Below are positions 1-8,410 of a stretch of 64,000 nt of DNA, piece by piece; position 1 is the stretch's first letter; each line of letters starts with the position of its first letter. The notes beneath the pieces are model-generated. The model did not search any database, had not been told where the DNA came from, and worked only from the letters and a program-made list of their open reading frames with translations. Source of the stretch: an uncultured Eubacterium sp. (GTDB taxonomy: Bacteria > Bacillota > Clostridia > Lachnospirales > Lachnospiraceae); NCBI GenBank assembly GCA_910584645.1, contig CAJUAU010000006.1, positions 1 through 64,000 of the forward strand. The letters run 5' to 3'. Both the position numbers and the translations under genes were made by a program.

Positions 1-73
1 TTTTTATATTACTACTTCCAACAAATTCTTTCAAGAAAAGCGTACCACTATTTCTAATGATACGCCCATAATT

Positions 74-1765
74 TTAGATGACCTCAAAATGCTTCAAAGC
101 ATCCTTTATCGCTTCCACTTTCTCCTCTGTCGGATGTTTCCTCGGCTGTTTCAATTCCTCTACCGCATTAGGAGCATCATACATCGGCAATCCTAACTCC
201 CTCTTTACCTCTGCGATATATGCGGTATGTACTTTGAAGCCATACTTCGCTTCTATGTACTCCTTAATCATCTTATATGTAACTCGCTCTTTCGGCTTGT
301 ACGCTTCGGCTCTCTTGGCGATATTATCAAGCGGCACTTTGCCCTCACCCTCGCCAAACTCCACTTTTACGTTGATTACGCTGTCAGGTTTTTTGTGGGA
401 AAGCATTACTACCGTCTCCACCCCCCTGGTCCAGGGAAACATATCCACACACTCCGCCCGCTCCGGCGCGTACCCCTGTTCCAGAAACATCTCCATATCT
501 CTGGCGAGACTGGTAGGCTTGCAGGAAATATACAGAATCTGCTCTACACCATACTCCAGAATCTTTTTCAGTGCCTTGGGATGCACTCCTTCTCTCGGAG
601 GATCCAGCACGATAACATCCGGTTTTTCCTGGATCTCATCGATGACCTTCAGCACATCTCCGGCGATAAATTCGCAGTTCTCCAGATGGTTCTGCTCCGC
701 GTTTTCCCTGGCCGCCTCTACGGCCTCTTCCACGATCTCCACTCCGATCACCTTCTTTGCCACCGGTGCCAGTACCTGGGCTATGGTGCCCGTACCGCTA
801 TAAAGGTCGAAGATCACCTTGCCCTCCACATCCCCGATGTACTCACGGGCTTTTTCATACAGCACTTCCGCACCGAGAGAATTGGTCTGGAAAAAAGAAA
901 AGGGAGAAATCTTAAATTTAAGTCCCAGAATATCCTCATAAAAATAATCCCGCCCGTAGAGGATCTCAGTGGAATCTGCCCGGACGGCATCAGACAATCC
1001 ATTGTTCACCATATGGAGAATGCCAGCGATCTTTCCCTCATACTCCCCGGCCAGCAGCAGGTCACGGTACTCCGTAAGATCCATGGACAGCTGAGACGTG
1101 GTCACCAGGCAGACAAGGAGCTCCCCCGTCTTTGACGCTCCCCGCACCAGCAGATGCCGCAGATACCCCTCGTGGGTGATTTTATGGAAAAAAGAAATTT
1201 CCTTGGAGGCAAAGTAGTCTACCGTTGTAGACAAAATCTTCCGAATATCCGAATTCACGATCTGGCAGTTCTTTACCGGGACGATATCATAGAAACTCCC
1301 CCGTTTATGTAATCCCAGTGTCAGATCCCCTCCCTTACACTCATCGCCAAAGGAAAACTCCATTTTATTGCGGTACTCCCAGACTGCCGGGCTTGCCACG
1401 CAGGAGGTCAGGGTAATCTCTGGACAGATCTGGTCAAATAAAGCCCTGACCTGTTCCAGCTTCAGGTTCTTCTGCCCTTCATAACTAAGCATCTGATAGG
1501 AGCAGCCACCGCAAAGATAAAAATGGGGGCATGGGGGAACCTCTGTCTCCATTTCCGATTTCTCAAGTACTTCCAACAGCCGTCCCTCTTTTCGGTTCTG
1601 GCGGTTTTTTGTCAGACAAAAAGAAACCTTCTGCCCCGGAAGAACATTTTTTACTTGAACAAGAACCTCTCCCTCTTCTGTTTCCACTTTTACGATTCCT
1701 TTATTCGGAAATTTCAAAAAGGAAACTTCCCCCTCATAGATCTCATTCTTTTTCATTTTTTCCAA
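74..1765 (-). CDS. rlmD: 23S rRNA (uracil-5-)-methyltransferase RlmD-like, with C-terminal extension
   Basis: This 563-residue protein belongs to the TrmA/RumA family, which methylates C5 of a uridine in 23S rRNA using SAM. A TRAM RNA-binding domain covers about residues 8-68. Cluster cysteines are visible at 79, 85, 88 and 167, the spacing used for the [4Fe-4S] cluster of RlmD. The SAM loop (DLYSGTGT) is near 320-327, the LDPPREG motif near 387-393, and the catalytic Cys is 415 in YISCKP. The normal family end is near residue 456; here about 100 further residues follow, containing a YIAEVKRELGLPMYDAPNAV segment. It lies 15 bp downstream of the MATE gene on the same strand and is probably cotranscribed. 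Which uridine is methylated cannot be told from sequence; the family call is secure. Confidence 0.93.
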   Translation of the reverse strand: MEKMKKNEIYEGEVSFLKFPNKGIVKVETEEGEVLVQVKNVLPGQKVSFCLTKNRQNRKEGRLLEVLEKSEMETEVPPCPHFYLCGGCSYQMLSYEGQKNLKLEQVRALFDQICPEITLTSCVASPAVWEYRNKMEFSFGDECKGGDLTLGLHKRGSFYDIVPVKNCQIVNSDIRKILSTTVDYFASKEISFFHKITHEGYLRHLLVRGASKTGELLVCLVTTSQLSMDLTEYRDLLLAGEYEGKIAGILHMVNNGLSDAVRADSTEILYGRDYFYEDILGLKFKISPFSFFQTNSLGAEVLYEKAREYIGDVEGKVIFDLYSGTGTIAQVLAPVAKKVIGVEIVEEAVEAARENAEQNHLENCEFIAGDVLKVIDEIQEKPDVIVLDPPREGVHPKALKKILEYGVEQILYISCKPTSLARDMEMFLEQGYAPERAECVDMFPWTRGVETVVMLSHKKPDSVINVKVEFGEGEGKVPLDNIAKRAEAYKPKERVTYKMIKEYIEAKYGFKVHTAYIAEVKRELGLPMYDAPNAVEELKQPRKHPTEEKVEAIKDALKHFEVI

Positions 1766-1780
1766 AACCTTTCATGATAT

Positions 1781-3145
1781 TTACACCTGTTTCAGCCTGG
1801 ATTTTTCGGATAATTCTCTCCACACCACACAGATCATCGTTAGGAAACAGGCGAGCCCCCCCACCGCATTAGAAATGGGCTCTGCCAGATAGACGCCATC
1901 CACTCCCAGCCCCCACAGCTTGGGCAGAAGAAGCGTCAATGGCACCACAATGATCACCTTGCGGAACAAGGAGAAAAAAACGGAATATCTGGATTTTCCC
2001 AGCGCCACAAAGGTAGACTGTCCCGCAAATTGAAACGCCATAAAGAAAAAGCCGAAGAAATACAATTTCAATGCTTCCTTACCCGGAGCTTCCATGGCTG
2101 GACTGTCACTGAACATACGGATAAATACCCCTGGCTCTAACATAACAAATATCCACACAGCCGTCGTATATAAAAAACCAATAAGAGAGGTAAACAGGAT
2201 CGCCTGCTTCACCCTTTTATATTCTCCAGCGCCATAATTAAATCCAAGCACCGGCTGGGCTCCACTGGTAACGCCAACTATGGCAATATTGGCGATCTCC
2301 CGTACCGAATTTAAAATAGTCATAACACCAATATATAGATCTCCGCCATAGGACTTCAGGGTCACATTGCAGATGATCTGTACGAAACTGTTTGTCACCG
2401 CCATGATAAAACCGGAAGTTCCGAGCCCCACTATCTTTCTGACCATCGGAAACTCCAGGCGCATACAGGCGGGAACCAGCCGGAACAGCGTCCTCTTTCC
2501 CACAAAAAATCTCAGTACCAGAAGGGCAGAGACAAACTGTGAAATAACAGTAGCCACTGCTGCCCCCCGTATTCCCATCCCAAAGACAAAGATAAACAGG
2601 GGATCCAGGGCAATGTTCAGGATGGCGCCGCTCATCACCACCATCATTCCTGTCTTCGGAAATCCCTGGGCATTGATGAACTGATTCATTCCCGTTCCCA
2701 CCATTAAAAAAACCGTACCCAGCAGATAGATCATGAGATATTCCCTGGCATAAGGATATGTAGCCTCGCTGGCACCGAATAAATACAGGATCTCCTTCTG
2801 AAATAAATAACCGATGCCCATTAGGATCACCGCCGCCAGAACCAATAAGAAAAAGGTATTATTTAAAATCCGGGAAGCCTTTTTTTCCTCCCCGGCACCC
2901 CTGGCGATAGAAAAAAGAGGGGCTCCTCCCATGGCGAACAAATTTGTAAAGGCGGCTATGATCGATATGATCGGAAATATCAGTCCGATGCCTGTCAGTG
3001 CTTGTCCGTGGGTTCCCGGAAGGTGACCGATATAGATCCGGTCCACTACATTATAAAGCAGCTGGATCAGCTGCGCGATCGTAAGGGGAACTGCCTGCAT
3101 CAAAATATGACGGCAGACATTTCCCTTAGAAAAATCATTTTTCAC
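1781..3145 (-). CDS. MATE family efflux transporter
   Basis: A 454-residue polytopic membrane protein with about twelve hydrophobic segments arranged as two similar halves, the MATE (multidrug and toxic compound extrusion) pattern. The N-terminus (DFSKGNVCRHILMQAVPLTI) and the YNVVDRIYIGHLPGTHGQAL segment with its Asp are typical of the DinF/NorM-like branch. Family members export cationic compounds in exchange for Na+ or H+. Nothing nearby fixes the substrate. It starts 75 bp downstream of the tautomerase gene and ends 15 bp before rlmD, so the three may share a transcript. Confidence 0.93.
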   Translation of the reverse strand: MKNDFSKGNVCRHILMQAVPLTIAQLIQLLYNVVDRIYIGHLPGTHGQALTGIGLIFPIISIIAAFTNLFAMGGAPLFSIARGAGEEKKASRILNNTFFLLVLAAVILMGIGYLFQKEILYLFGASEATYPYAREYLMIYLLGTVFLMVGTGMNQFINAQGFPKTGMMVVMSGAILNIALDPLFIFVFGMGIRGAAVATVISQFVSALLVLRFFVGKRTLFRLVPACMRLEFPMVRKIVGLGTSGFIMAVTNSFVQIICNVTLKSYGGDLYIGVMTILNSVREIANIAIVGVTSGAQPVLGFNYGAGEYKRVKQAILFTSLIGFLYTTAVWIFVMLEPGVFIRMFSDSPAMEAPGKEALKLYFFGFFFMAFQFAGQSTFVALGKSRYSVFFSLFRKVIIVVPLTLLLPKLWGLGVDGVYLAEPISNAVGGLACFLTMICVVWRELSEKSRLKQV

Positions 3146-3220
3146 ATATATCCCGGCTTTCTAACTTGATATAAGGGGGCAAGTGTGCTGACTGGCAGGA
3201 CCGCCGCCGTAAAACTGCCG

Positions 3221-3565
3221 CTACAGGTTGGAGCCGTTCCATCCCCAGTTGGGGATCTCCTGATATTTTACATAGATCCGGTTCTTCGGGATTGACAGCT
3301 CACTCTCAAAGATATCACAGATCACTCCGGTCAGCGCATTGAAGGCAGAGGAAGAAGCCTTTCCATAAATGCTCACCTCGATAAAAGCGCTCTCCTCTGA
3401 TCTGTTTCCCTGAAAATACAAGTCATAACTATCTTCAAAACCCACCATCAGCCAGTTTTCCGACTTTCCAATGGTAGAAGCCACCGCCTCGCCCAGCCTG
3501 GATTTGATAGCCTCCTTTTTCTCTTCTGTCATCTTAACCGTAACCTTAGAATTAATAAATGGCAT
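3221..3565 (-). CDS. MIF-superfamily tautomerase (phenylpyruvate tautomerase-like)
   Basis: This is a 114-residue protein of the macrophage migration inhibitory factor/tautomerase superfamily. The start is placed at the ATG at 3563-3565 because it exposes Pro1 (MPFINSK), the catalytic base of the family after Met removal, and has an AGGAGG 7 bp upstream; a start 8 codons earlier is open but would hide that proline. The C-terminal NWGWNGS motif is the classic MIF signature. Members tautomerise phenylpyruvate-like enols; the physiological substrate in bacteria is usually unknown. It is the first gene of the minus-strand group with the MATE pump and rlmD. Confidence 0.88.
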   Translation of the reverse strand: MPFINSKVTVKMTEEKKEAIKSRLGEAVASTIGKSENWLMVGFEDSYDLYFQGNRSEESAFIEVSIYGKASSSAFNALTGVICDIFESELSIPKNRIYVKYQEIPNWGWNGSNL

Positions 3566-3707
3566 AGTATGCCTCCTTTCTTGACACATTCATAATATCC
3601 GTTCTGCTCACAGATTATTATAGACAATATTCATCGTAAACGCAACCATTTCTCAAGTTTTTCAAATACAGTGAAAGGCCAGCCAAAAACAAATACCACA
3701 AAGATAA

Positions 3708-3736
3708 TTGCTTTTTTACCCAAAATACGTTATACT
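3708..3736 (+). promoter_or_regulatory. Predicted sigma-A promoter for the DUF1836 gene
   Basis: TTGCTT at 3708-3713 and TATACT at 3731-3736 are separated by 17 bp. The expected start of transcription is near 3743, about 50 bp before the ATG at 3792. It also argues against using the longer open frame that begins at 3708. Confidence 0.6.
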
Positions 3737-3791
3737 GTTCTATACGACTATTGCGTACACAGAAGCAAAAACTGTGAGAAATGGAGTTGTC

Positions 3792-4385
3792 ATGAAAAAG
3801 AGCAACGAAGAAAGTATTATGGATATCATCAACAAACTGAGGGAAATCGATTACATCTCTCCATCGGACATTCCAAACATTGATCTGTATATGGATCAGG
3901 TCACCACTTTTATGGACGCCCATCTGGAAGCCTGTAAAAGAACGGATGAGGATAAGATCCTTACCAAGACCATGATCAACAATTACACGAAAAACAATCT
4001 TCTTCCGCCGCCGGACAAGAAAAAATACTCCAAAGAACATATGTATCTGCTGATCTTTCTCTACTACTTTAAAAATGTTCTTTCCATCAGCGACATCCAG
4101 AAAATATTTGCCCCTTTGACACGTATGTTTTTTAACCATACCTCAAAGGATATTTCTCTGGAAAAGATATATGAAGAAATTTTCAAAATGGAAAAGGAGC
4201 AGACCAACAATCTGACCAAAGATGTAGTGCGCCGCTTCAAGAGCTCACAGGAGATCTTTTCCGACGCCACCGACGAGGCAGAAGCAGACTATCTGTCCCG
4301 TTTTGCGTACATCTGCATGCTGAGCTTTGACGTCTATATGAAAAAACAGATCATTGAACGCATCATAGATGAGACGCTGCATTAA
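3792..4385 (+). CDS. DUF1836 domain-containing protein
   Basis: A 197-residue soluble protein matching DUF1836, a family of Firmicutes proteins with a MerR/HTH-like N-terminal half. The segment with LTKTMINNYTKNNLLPPPDK (about residues 65-85) is the conserved core and resembles a winged-helix DNA recognition region, followed by KYSKEHMYLLIFLYYFKNVL. A regulatory role is therefore plausible but unproven. The start at 3792 follows a predicted promoter at 3708-3736 and opens with MKKSNEESIMDII; an in-frame ATG 28 codons upstream coincides with the -35 box and is rejected. It converges with the PHP phosphatase gene, with 20 bp between the stops. Confidence 0.85.
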   Translation: MKKSNEESIMDIINKLREIDYISPSDIPNIDLYMDQVTTFMDAHLEACKRTDEDKILTKTMINNYTKNNLLPPPDKKKYSKEHMYLLIFLYYFKNVLSISDIQKIFAPLTRMFFNHTSKDISLEKIYEEIFKMEKEQTNNLTKDVVRRFKSSQEIFSDATDEAEADYLSRFAYICMLSFDVYMKKQIIERIIDETLH

Positions 4386-4405
4386 AAAGCCGCCTTAGAA
4401 AAAAG

Positions 4406-5119
4406 CTATGCCAGCAGCGCTTTTAATTTTTCCACGGAGGTATTGGCGATCAGTTCCACAGGAAAATCCACCTCCAGGAGCAGCTCATCCGCATATTCAA
4501 AATTCAAAATATCTTCCTCTGTATGTGCATCGCTTCCAACGACCACCGGAACTTCATATTTTTTACATAGTTTTAGGATTTTGCGGTCTGCCTCCCTGGC
4601 ATTCTTCCGAAAACTTGTGGGCGCCAGGGAAGAATTATTCAATTCTATCAGCTTTCCATATTTTTTTGCTTCCCGAACCATAATTTCTTGATCAAACTCA
4701 TACCGGATATCATCTGGATGTCCGATGATATCAACATGGGGATTCCGTATGGCACCAAGATATGCCCTGGTATTCTCCTCCGGGCTGCCAGGCTCGATAC
4801 AGCGCACATGCAGGCTTGCGATCACCACATCCATCTCCTCCAGCACCCGGTCCGGCAGATCCAGCTTTCCGTCATGGTCCACCACATTCACCTCTGTCCC
4901 CAGCAGCAGGGGAAGACCATATTTTTCCCGTCTTGCCACCTTCAGATTCAGAAAATACAGCAGCCCCATCGTTCCTGGCATAGAAGGGGCATGATCCGTA
5001 ATGCCCAAAAGCTGCAGCCCTTTTTCCTTTGCTGCCAGCGCCATCTCATTCATCGTATTGTAAGCATGCCCGCTGGCATAGGTATGGGTATGTAGATCCA
5101 GTACATAAATATCTCTCAT
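4406..5119 (-). CDS. PHP-domain phosphatase, YcdX-like
   Basis: A 237-residue PHP (polymerase and histidinol phosphatase) domain protein of the YcdX branch. Metal-ligand motifs are visible: DLHTHT at residues 8-13, an H in TDHAPSMPG near 42, GTEVNVV near 73-79, SLHVRC near 101, IGHPDDIRY near 135 and GSDAHTEED near 194-202. Such proteins are metal-dependent phosphatases acting on small phosphorylated metabolites; the substrate cannot be assigned. The ATG is preceded by AAAGGAG. The upstream region (5120-5614) is full of repeats rather than genes. Confidence 0.9.
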   Translation of the reverse strand: MRDIYVLDLHTHTYASGHAYNTMNEMALAAKEKGLQLLGITDHAPSMPGTMGLLYFLNLKVARREKYGLPLLLGTEVNVVDHDGKLDLPDRVLEEMDVVIASLHVRCIEPGSPEENTRAYLGAIRNPHVDIIGHPDDIRYEFDQEIMVREAKKYGKLIELNNSSLAPTSFRKNAREADRKILKLCKKYEVPVVVGSDAHTEEDILNFEYADELLLEVDFPVELIANTSVEKLKALLA

Positions 5120-5145
5120 GATTTTCTCCTTTTTTCACCCTTTCA

Positions 5146-5322
5146 AACATGCCGCCACAGGCGGCACAAACAATTCGTGACCAAAACATCGGGCTGGTCT
5201 CATCTCCGATTCGGTCCTTGCTTAACAAGCGCCACTGGCGCTTAGCAACGCTGCTTCGCAGCTTTACCTATCTACACTCCGTTTCGGTCGGTGCTTAACA
5301 GACATCCACAGGATGTCTAGCA
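5146..5322. repeat. Three short structured palindromes with variable stems
   Basis: Three hairpins share a CCACNGG or CCACAGG apex but differ in stem sequence: GCCGCC/GGCGGC at 5151-5165, AAGCGCC/GGCGCTT at 5227-5243 and AGACATCC/GGATGTCT at 5300-5318. The last two also share flanks of the form TGCTTAACA before the stem and TAGCA after it, closing an outer stem whose end base pair differs (TTGC/GCAA against GTGC/GCAC). This looks like a family of interspersed elements selected for structure rather than sequence. No open reading frame here is convincing. Confidence 0.65.
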
Positions 5323-5396
5323 CCCTCCCTCATTCGGAACTCCCGCACTGCTTACCGCACTGCTTCGTTCCTCATGAGGGACGTTCGCACAATCAT
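5323..5396. repeat. 74-bp direct repeat, copy 1
   Basis: This 74-bp block beginning CCCTCCCTCATTCGG and ending CGCACAATCAT recurs without change at 5444-5517, 121 bp further on. Inside it, CGTTCCTCATGAGGGACG is palindromic. The block lies in the gene-free gap between the PHP gene and pcrA, next to the structured palindromes at 5146-5322. Confidence 0.9.
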
Positions 5397-5443
5397 TTTC
5401 ATGACTAAAACACCGGGCTGCCGCTGCTTCGCAGCTTTACCAG

Positions 5444-5517
5444 CCCTCCCTCATTCGGAACTCCCGCACTGCTTACCGCACTGCTTCGTTCCTCATGAGG
5501 GACGTTCGCACAATCAT
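5444..5517. repeat. 74-bp direct repeat, copy 2
   Basis: Identical second copy of the 74-bp block at 5323-5396. It is followed by a further palindrome built on ATGAGAAATAT and ATATTTCTCAT (5515-5551). The whole gap 5120-5614 therefore consists of repeats and the pcrA promoter. Confidence 0.9.
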
Positions 5518-5614
5518 GAGAAATATTCATGCAAGCATGATATTTCTCATGACTGTGCTCACTGTTTTAGTCACACTTCACAATACCATTTTCCCCAAAA
5601 AATTTCAATAGTTA

Positions 5615-5643
5615 TTGTCTTTTGTCCTTGGCTATGCTATAAT
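5615..5643 (+). promoter_or_regulatory. Predicted sigma-A promoter for pcrA
   Basis: TTGTCT at 5615-5620 and a perfect TATAAT at 5638-5643 are separated by 17 bp. Transcription would start near 5650, leaving a short leader before the AAGGAGG at 5667-5673 and the ATG at 5681. Confidence 0.75.
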
Positions 5644-5680
5644 GAACGTACGTTTGTCGCAGTATGAAGGAGGAAATGAT

Positions 5681-7960
5681 ATGTCGGCTATTTTAGACCA
5701 TTTAAATGATAAACAGGAGGAAGCAGTCCTTCACTTCGAGGGCCCTCTTCTGATCCTTGCGGGGGCAGGTTCCGGCAAGACCCGGGTTCTCACCCACCGC
5801 ATTGCCTATCTGATCGAGGAACACCAGGTCAATCCCTGGCAGATCCTGGCGCTGACCTTTACCAACAAGGCAGCCAGCGAGATGCGTGAACGGGTGGACC
5901 ATATCGTCTCCTACGGCGCCGAAAGTATCTGGGTCAGTACTTTCCACTCTACCTGTGTGCGGATCCTGCGCCGTTACATAGACCTCATCGGTTACAGCCG
6001 CAGTTTTACCATCTATGATACCGACGACCAGAAAAGCCTGATGAAGGATATCTGCAAACACCTGAATATAGATACGAAAAAATATAAAGAAAAGACCTTT
6101 CTGAATGCGATCTCCAACGCCAAAAACGAGTTCAAAACGCCAGAACAGTTCGCCGAAGAGACAGCAAAAGAATACAACCGTAAGATCTTTGGCACCGTAT
6201 ACAAAGAATACCAGAAACGTCTCAAACAGAACAATGCCCTGGATTTTGACGATCTGATCATGAAGACCGTGGAGCTTTTCAAAGACCAGCCGCAGGTGCT
6301 GGAACACTACCAGAACCGTTTCCGCTTTATTCTGGTGGACGAGTATCAGGATACCAACACGGCCCAATTCATGCTTCTCAGCCTTCTTGCCTCCCGCTAC
6401 CGGAACCTCTGTGTGGTGGGGGACGATGACCAGTCCATCTACAAATTCAGGGGAGCCAATATTTATAACATATTAAATTTTGAAGAAATATTTCCGGAAG
6501 CAAAAACCATCCGCCTGGAACAAAATTACCGCTCTACGAAGCGGATCCTGGAGGCCGCCAACGAGGTGATCCGCCACAATACCGCCAGAAAAGAAAAAGC
6601 TCTGTGGACCAAGGCAGAAGAAGGCGATCCGATCCGCTATGTGCAGTATATGAATGAGTATGAGGAAGCGGCCGGCATCGCCGGGGACATCCATAACGAT
6701 ATCCAGGAAAATGGAAGCAGCTATTCGGATTTCGCCGTACTCTACCGCACCAATGCCCAGTCCCGGGTCTTTGAGGAAAAACTGGTACAGGAAAATATTC
6801 CCTACCGCATTGTGGGCGCCATCAACTTCTATTCCCGAAAAGAGATCAAGGATCTCCTCTGCTATCTGAAGACCATCCATAATCCGGAGGATGATATCGC
6901 CGTCCGGAGGATCATAAATGTTCCCCGCAGGGGCATCGGCGCCACAACGATCCAGCGGGTGACAGATTACAGCCTAGACCGGGGCATTAGCTTTTTTGCC
7001 GCCCTGAGGGAAGCCGATTACATCGACGGCTGCAGCCGCGCCGCTTCCCGGATCCATGATTTTGTCAGCTTCATCGATCTGCTGAAAAGCCGTCAGGATG
7101 AGCCGGATTTTACCCTTCGCGGACTGATGGATGAGATTCTTGAATGCACGGGCTATGTCAAAGATCTGGAGGCTGAGGATACCGTGGAGGCAAACGCCCG
7201 CCTGGAAAATATCGACTCCCTTATCAATAAGATCATCCAATATGAAACGGATGCTGCCAGCGATACCGCCGGCGAACCAGCCACCCTGGGGGGGCTTTTG
7301 GAAAACATCGCCCTGGTTGCCGATATCGATACCGTGGATCCCGATACAGAACAGGTTCTGTTGATGACGCTGCACAGCGCCAAGGGACTGGAGTTTCCCA
7401 AGGTATACATTTGTGGCATGGAAGAAAATATTTTTCCTGGTTCCGTCGCTGTATACGACCCTTCCGATGATGAGATGGAAGAAGAACGCCGCCTGTGCTA
7501 TGTGGGAATTACCCGGGCAAAAAAACAGCTGACACTGACCTGTGCCAGACAGCGTATGCGAAACGGAGAACCAAATTTCAATTTTCCATCCCGCTTTATC
7601 AGCGAGATTCCCCGTTATCTCATACAGCAGACCGAAGGGGAAAAGCCACGCCGTTCTTCCTCCGCATATGACAGGACCGCAGGACTGGACGACATCTTCT
7701 CTGCGGCTAAAAAATACAACAAACACTCCAAAAATCCCTTTGCGGACAACCCCTACATAAAAAAAGGAGCCTCCTCTCTGTCCGCCCCTGCCGGAAAACC
7801 GGAATACAGCGAAGGAGATACCGTCTATCACATCAAATTTGGTACGGGGACGGTGTTGTCCTTGACAAAACTCAGTACGGATTATGAGGTGGTGGTGGAG
7901 TTTAAAGATTTTGGCCAGAGAAAGCTTCGCAGTTCCTTCGCAAAACTTTCCAAAATTTAA
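5681..7960 (+). CDS. pcrA: ATP-dependent DNA helicase PcrA/UvrD
   Basis: A 759-residue superfamily 1A 3'-5' helicase. Motifs occur in the expected order: Walker A AGAGSGKT near residues 28-35, LTFTNKAA, VDEYQDTN (Walker B), GDDDQSIYKFRGA, QNYRST, the TLHSAKGLEF motif V and EERRLCYVGITRAKK motif VI. The C-terminus (about 705-759) holds the Tudor-like tail (YHIKFGTGTVLS) that in PcrA binds RNA polymerase. The start at 5681 is set by the AAGGAGG 7 bp upstream and by a TATAAT promoter at 5638; an earlier in-frame ATG overlaps the promoter. PcrA is an essential helicase in repair and in displacing stalled complexes. Confidence 0.96.
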   Translation: MSAILDHLNDKQEEAVLHFEGPLLILAGAGSGKTRVLTHRIAYLIEEHQVNPWQILALTFTNKAASEMRERVDHIVSYGAESIWVSTFHSTCVRILRRYIDLIGYSRSFTIYDTDDQKSLMKDICKHLNIDTKKYKEKTFLNAISNAKNEFKTPEQFAEETAKEYNRKIFGTVYKEYQKRLKQNNALDFDDLIMKTVELFKDQPQVLEHYQNRFRFILVDEYQDTNTAQFMLLSLLASRYRNLCVVGDDDQSIYKFRGANIYNILNFEEIFPEAKTIRLEQNYRSTKRILEAANEVIRHNTARKEKALWTKAEEGDPIRYVQYMNEYEEAAGIAGDIHNDIQENGSSYSDFAVLYRTNAQSRVFEEKLVQENIPYRIVGAINFYSRKEIKDLLCYLKTIHNPEDDIAVRRIINVPRRGIGATTIQRVTDYSLDRGISFFAALREADYIDGCSRAASRIHDFVSFIDLLKSRQDEPDFTLRGLMDEILECTGYVKDLEAEDTVEANARLENIDSLINKIIQYETDAASDTAGEPATLGGLLENIALVADIDTVDPDTEQVLLMTLHSAKGLEFPKVYICGMEENIFPGSVAVYDPSDDEMEEERRLCYVGITRAKKQLTLTCARQRMRNGEPNFNFPSRFISEIPRYLIQQTEGEKPRRSSSAYDRTAGLDDIFSAAKKYNKHSKNPFADNPYIKKGASSLSAPAGKPEYSEGDTVYHIKFGTGTVLSLTKLSTDYEVVVEFKDFGQRKLRSSFAKLSKI

Positions 7961-8040
7961 AAAATTAGCTAGTATATTTTACATAGATATGTTATACTAT
8001 TAATAGATATTGAACATGAAGGAAAGGATGGTAATGATAT

Positions 8041-8322
8041 ATGTGCGGAAAGATTGATGATCTTGTGAACAGCGCTAAGATCAACCAGCTGTTGAACAAA
8101 AAAAATGCGGATGAGGAAAGAAAAAATTGCCTTTTGTGGGTTCTTGCGATCATTGGTGTCGTTGCTTCTGTGGCAGCGATCGCTTATGCGGTATACCGTC
8201 ATGTAACTCCCCGTTATCTGGATGATTTTGACGGTGATTTTGATTATGATGAATTTGACGATGACTTTGATGACGACGACGAAGATGTCGATGTTTATGT
8301 AAAGCCATCTGAAAGCAAATAA
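8041..8322 (+). CDS. Small membrane protein with acidic tail
   Basis: A 93-residue protein of no recognised function. Residues 1-33 are hydrophilic with helix character, residues 35-56 (LLWVLAIIGVVASVAAIAYAV) form one membrane segment, and residues 62-87 are almost entirely Asp, Glu, Phe and Tyr. Similar short proteins with one membrane segment and a poly-acidic tail are common as conserved hypotheticals in Lachnospiraceae. An AAGGAAAGG lies 13-21 bp before the ATG. It is followed by a strong bidirectional terminator at 8365-8403. Confidence 0.7.
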   Translation: MCGKIDDLVNSAKINQLLNKKNADEERKNCLLWVLAIIGVVASVAAIAYAVYRHVTPRYLDDFDGDFDYDEFDDDFDDDDEDVDVYVKPSESK

Positions 8323-8364
8323 TGAATAGCTTATAAGAAGTTTTTGTTTTCCTCTTTTTCTACG

Positions 8365-8403
8365 AAACCGGCAGTAAATGGATCTTCCACTTACTGCCGG
8401 TTT
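8365..8403. terminator. Bidirectional intrinsic terminator
   Basis: AAACCGGCAGTAA (8365-8377) pairs with TTACTGCCGGTTT (8391-8403), a 13-bp stem with a 13-nt loop, followed by TTTT-rich sequence on the plus strand and preceded by A-rich sequence serving the minus strand. It lies between the converging small membrane protein gene and degV-like gene and can serve both. Confidence 0.85.
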
Positions 8404-8410
8404 TATATAT

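Noticed and set aside
227..1135. Long plus-strand open frame of 302 codons opposite rlmD.
   Set aside because: It is a mirror of the rlmD coding frame, with no ribosome site or recognisable protein; the same holds for the other long opposite-strand frames over pcrA, pilB and the pilMN gene.
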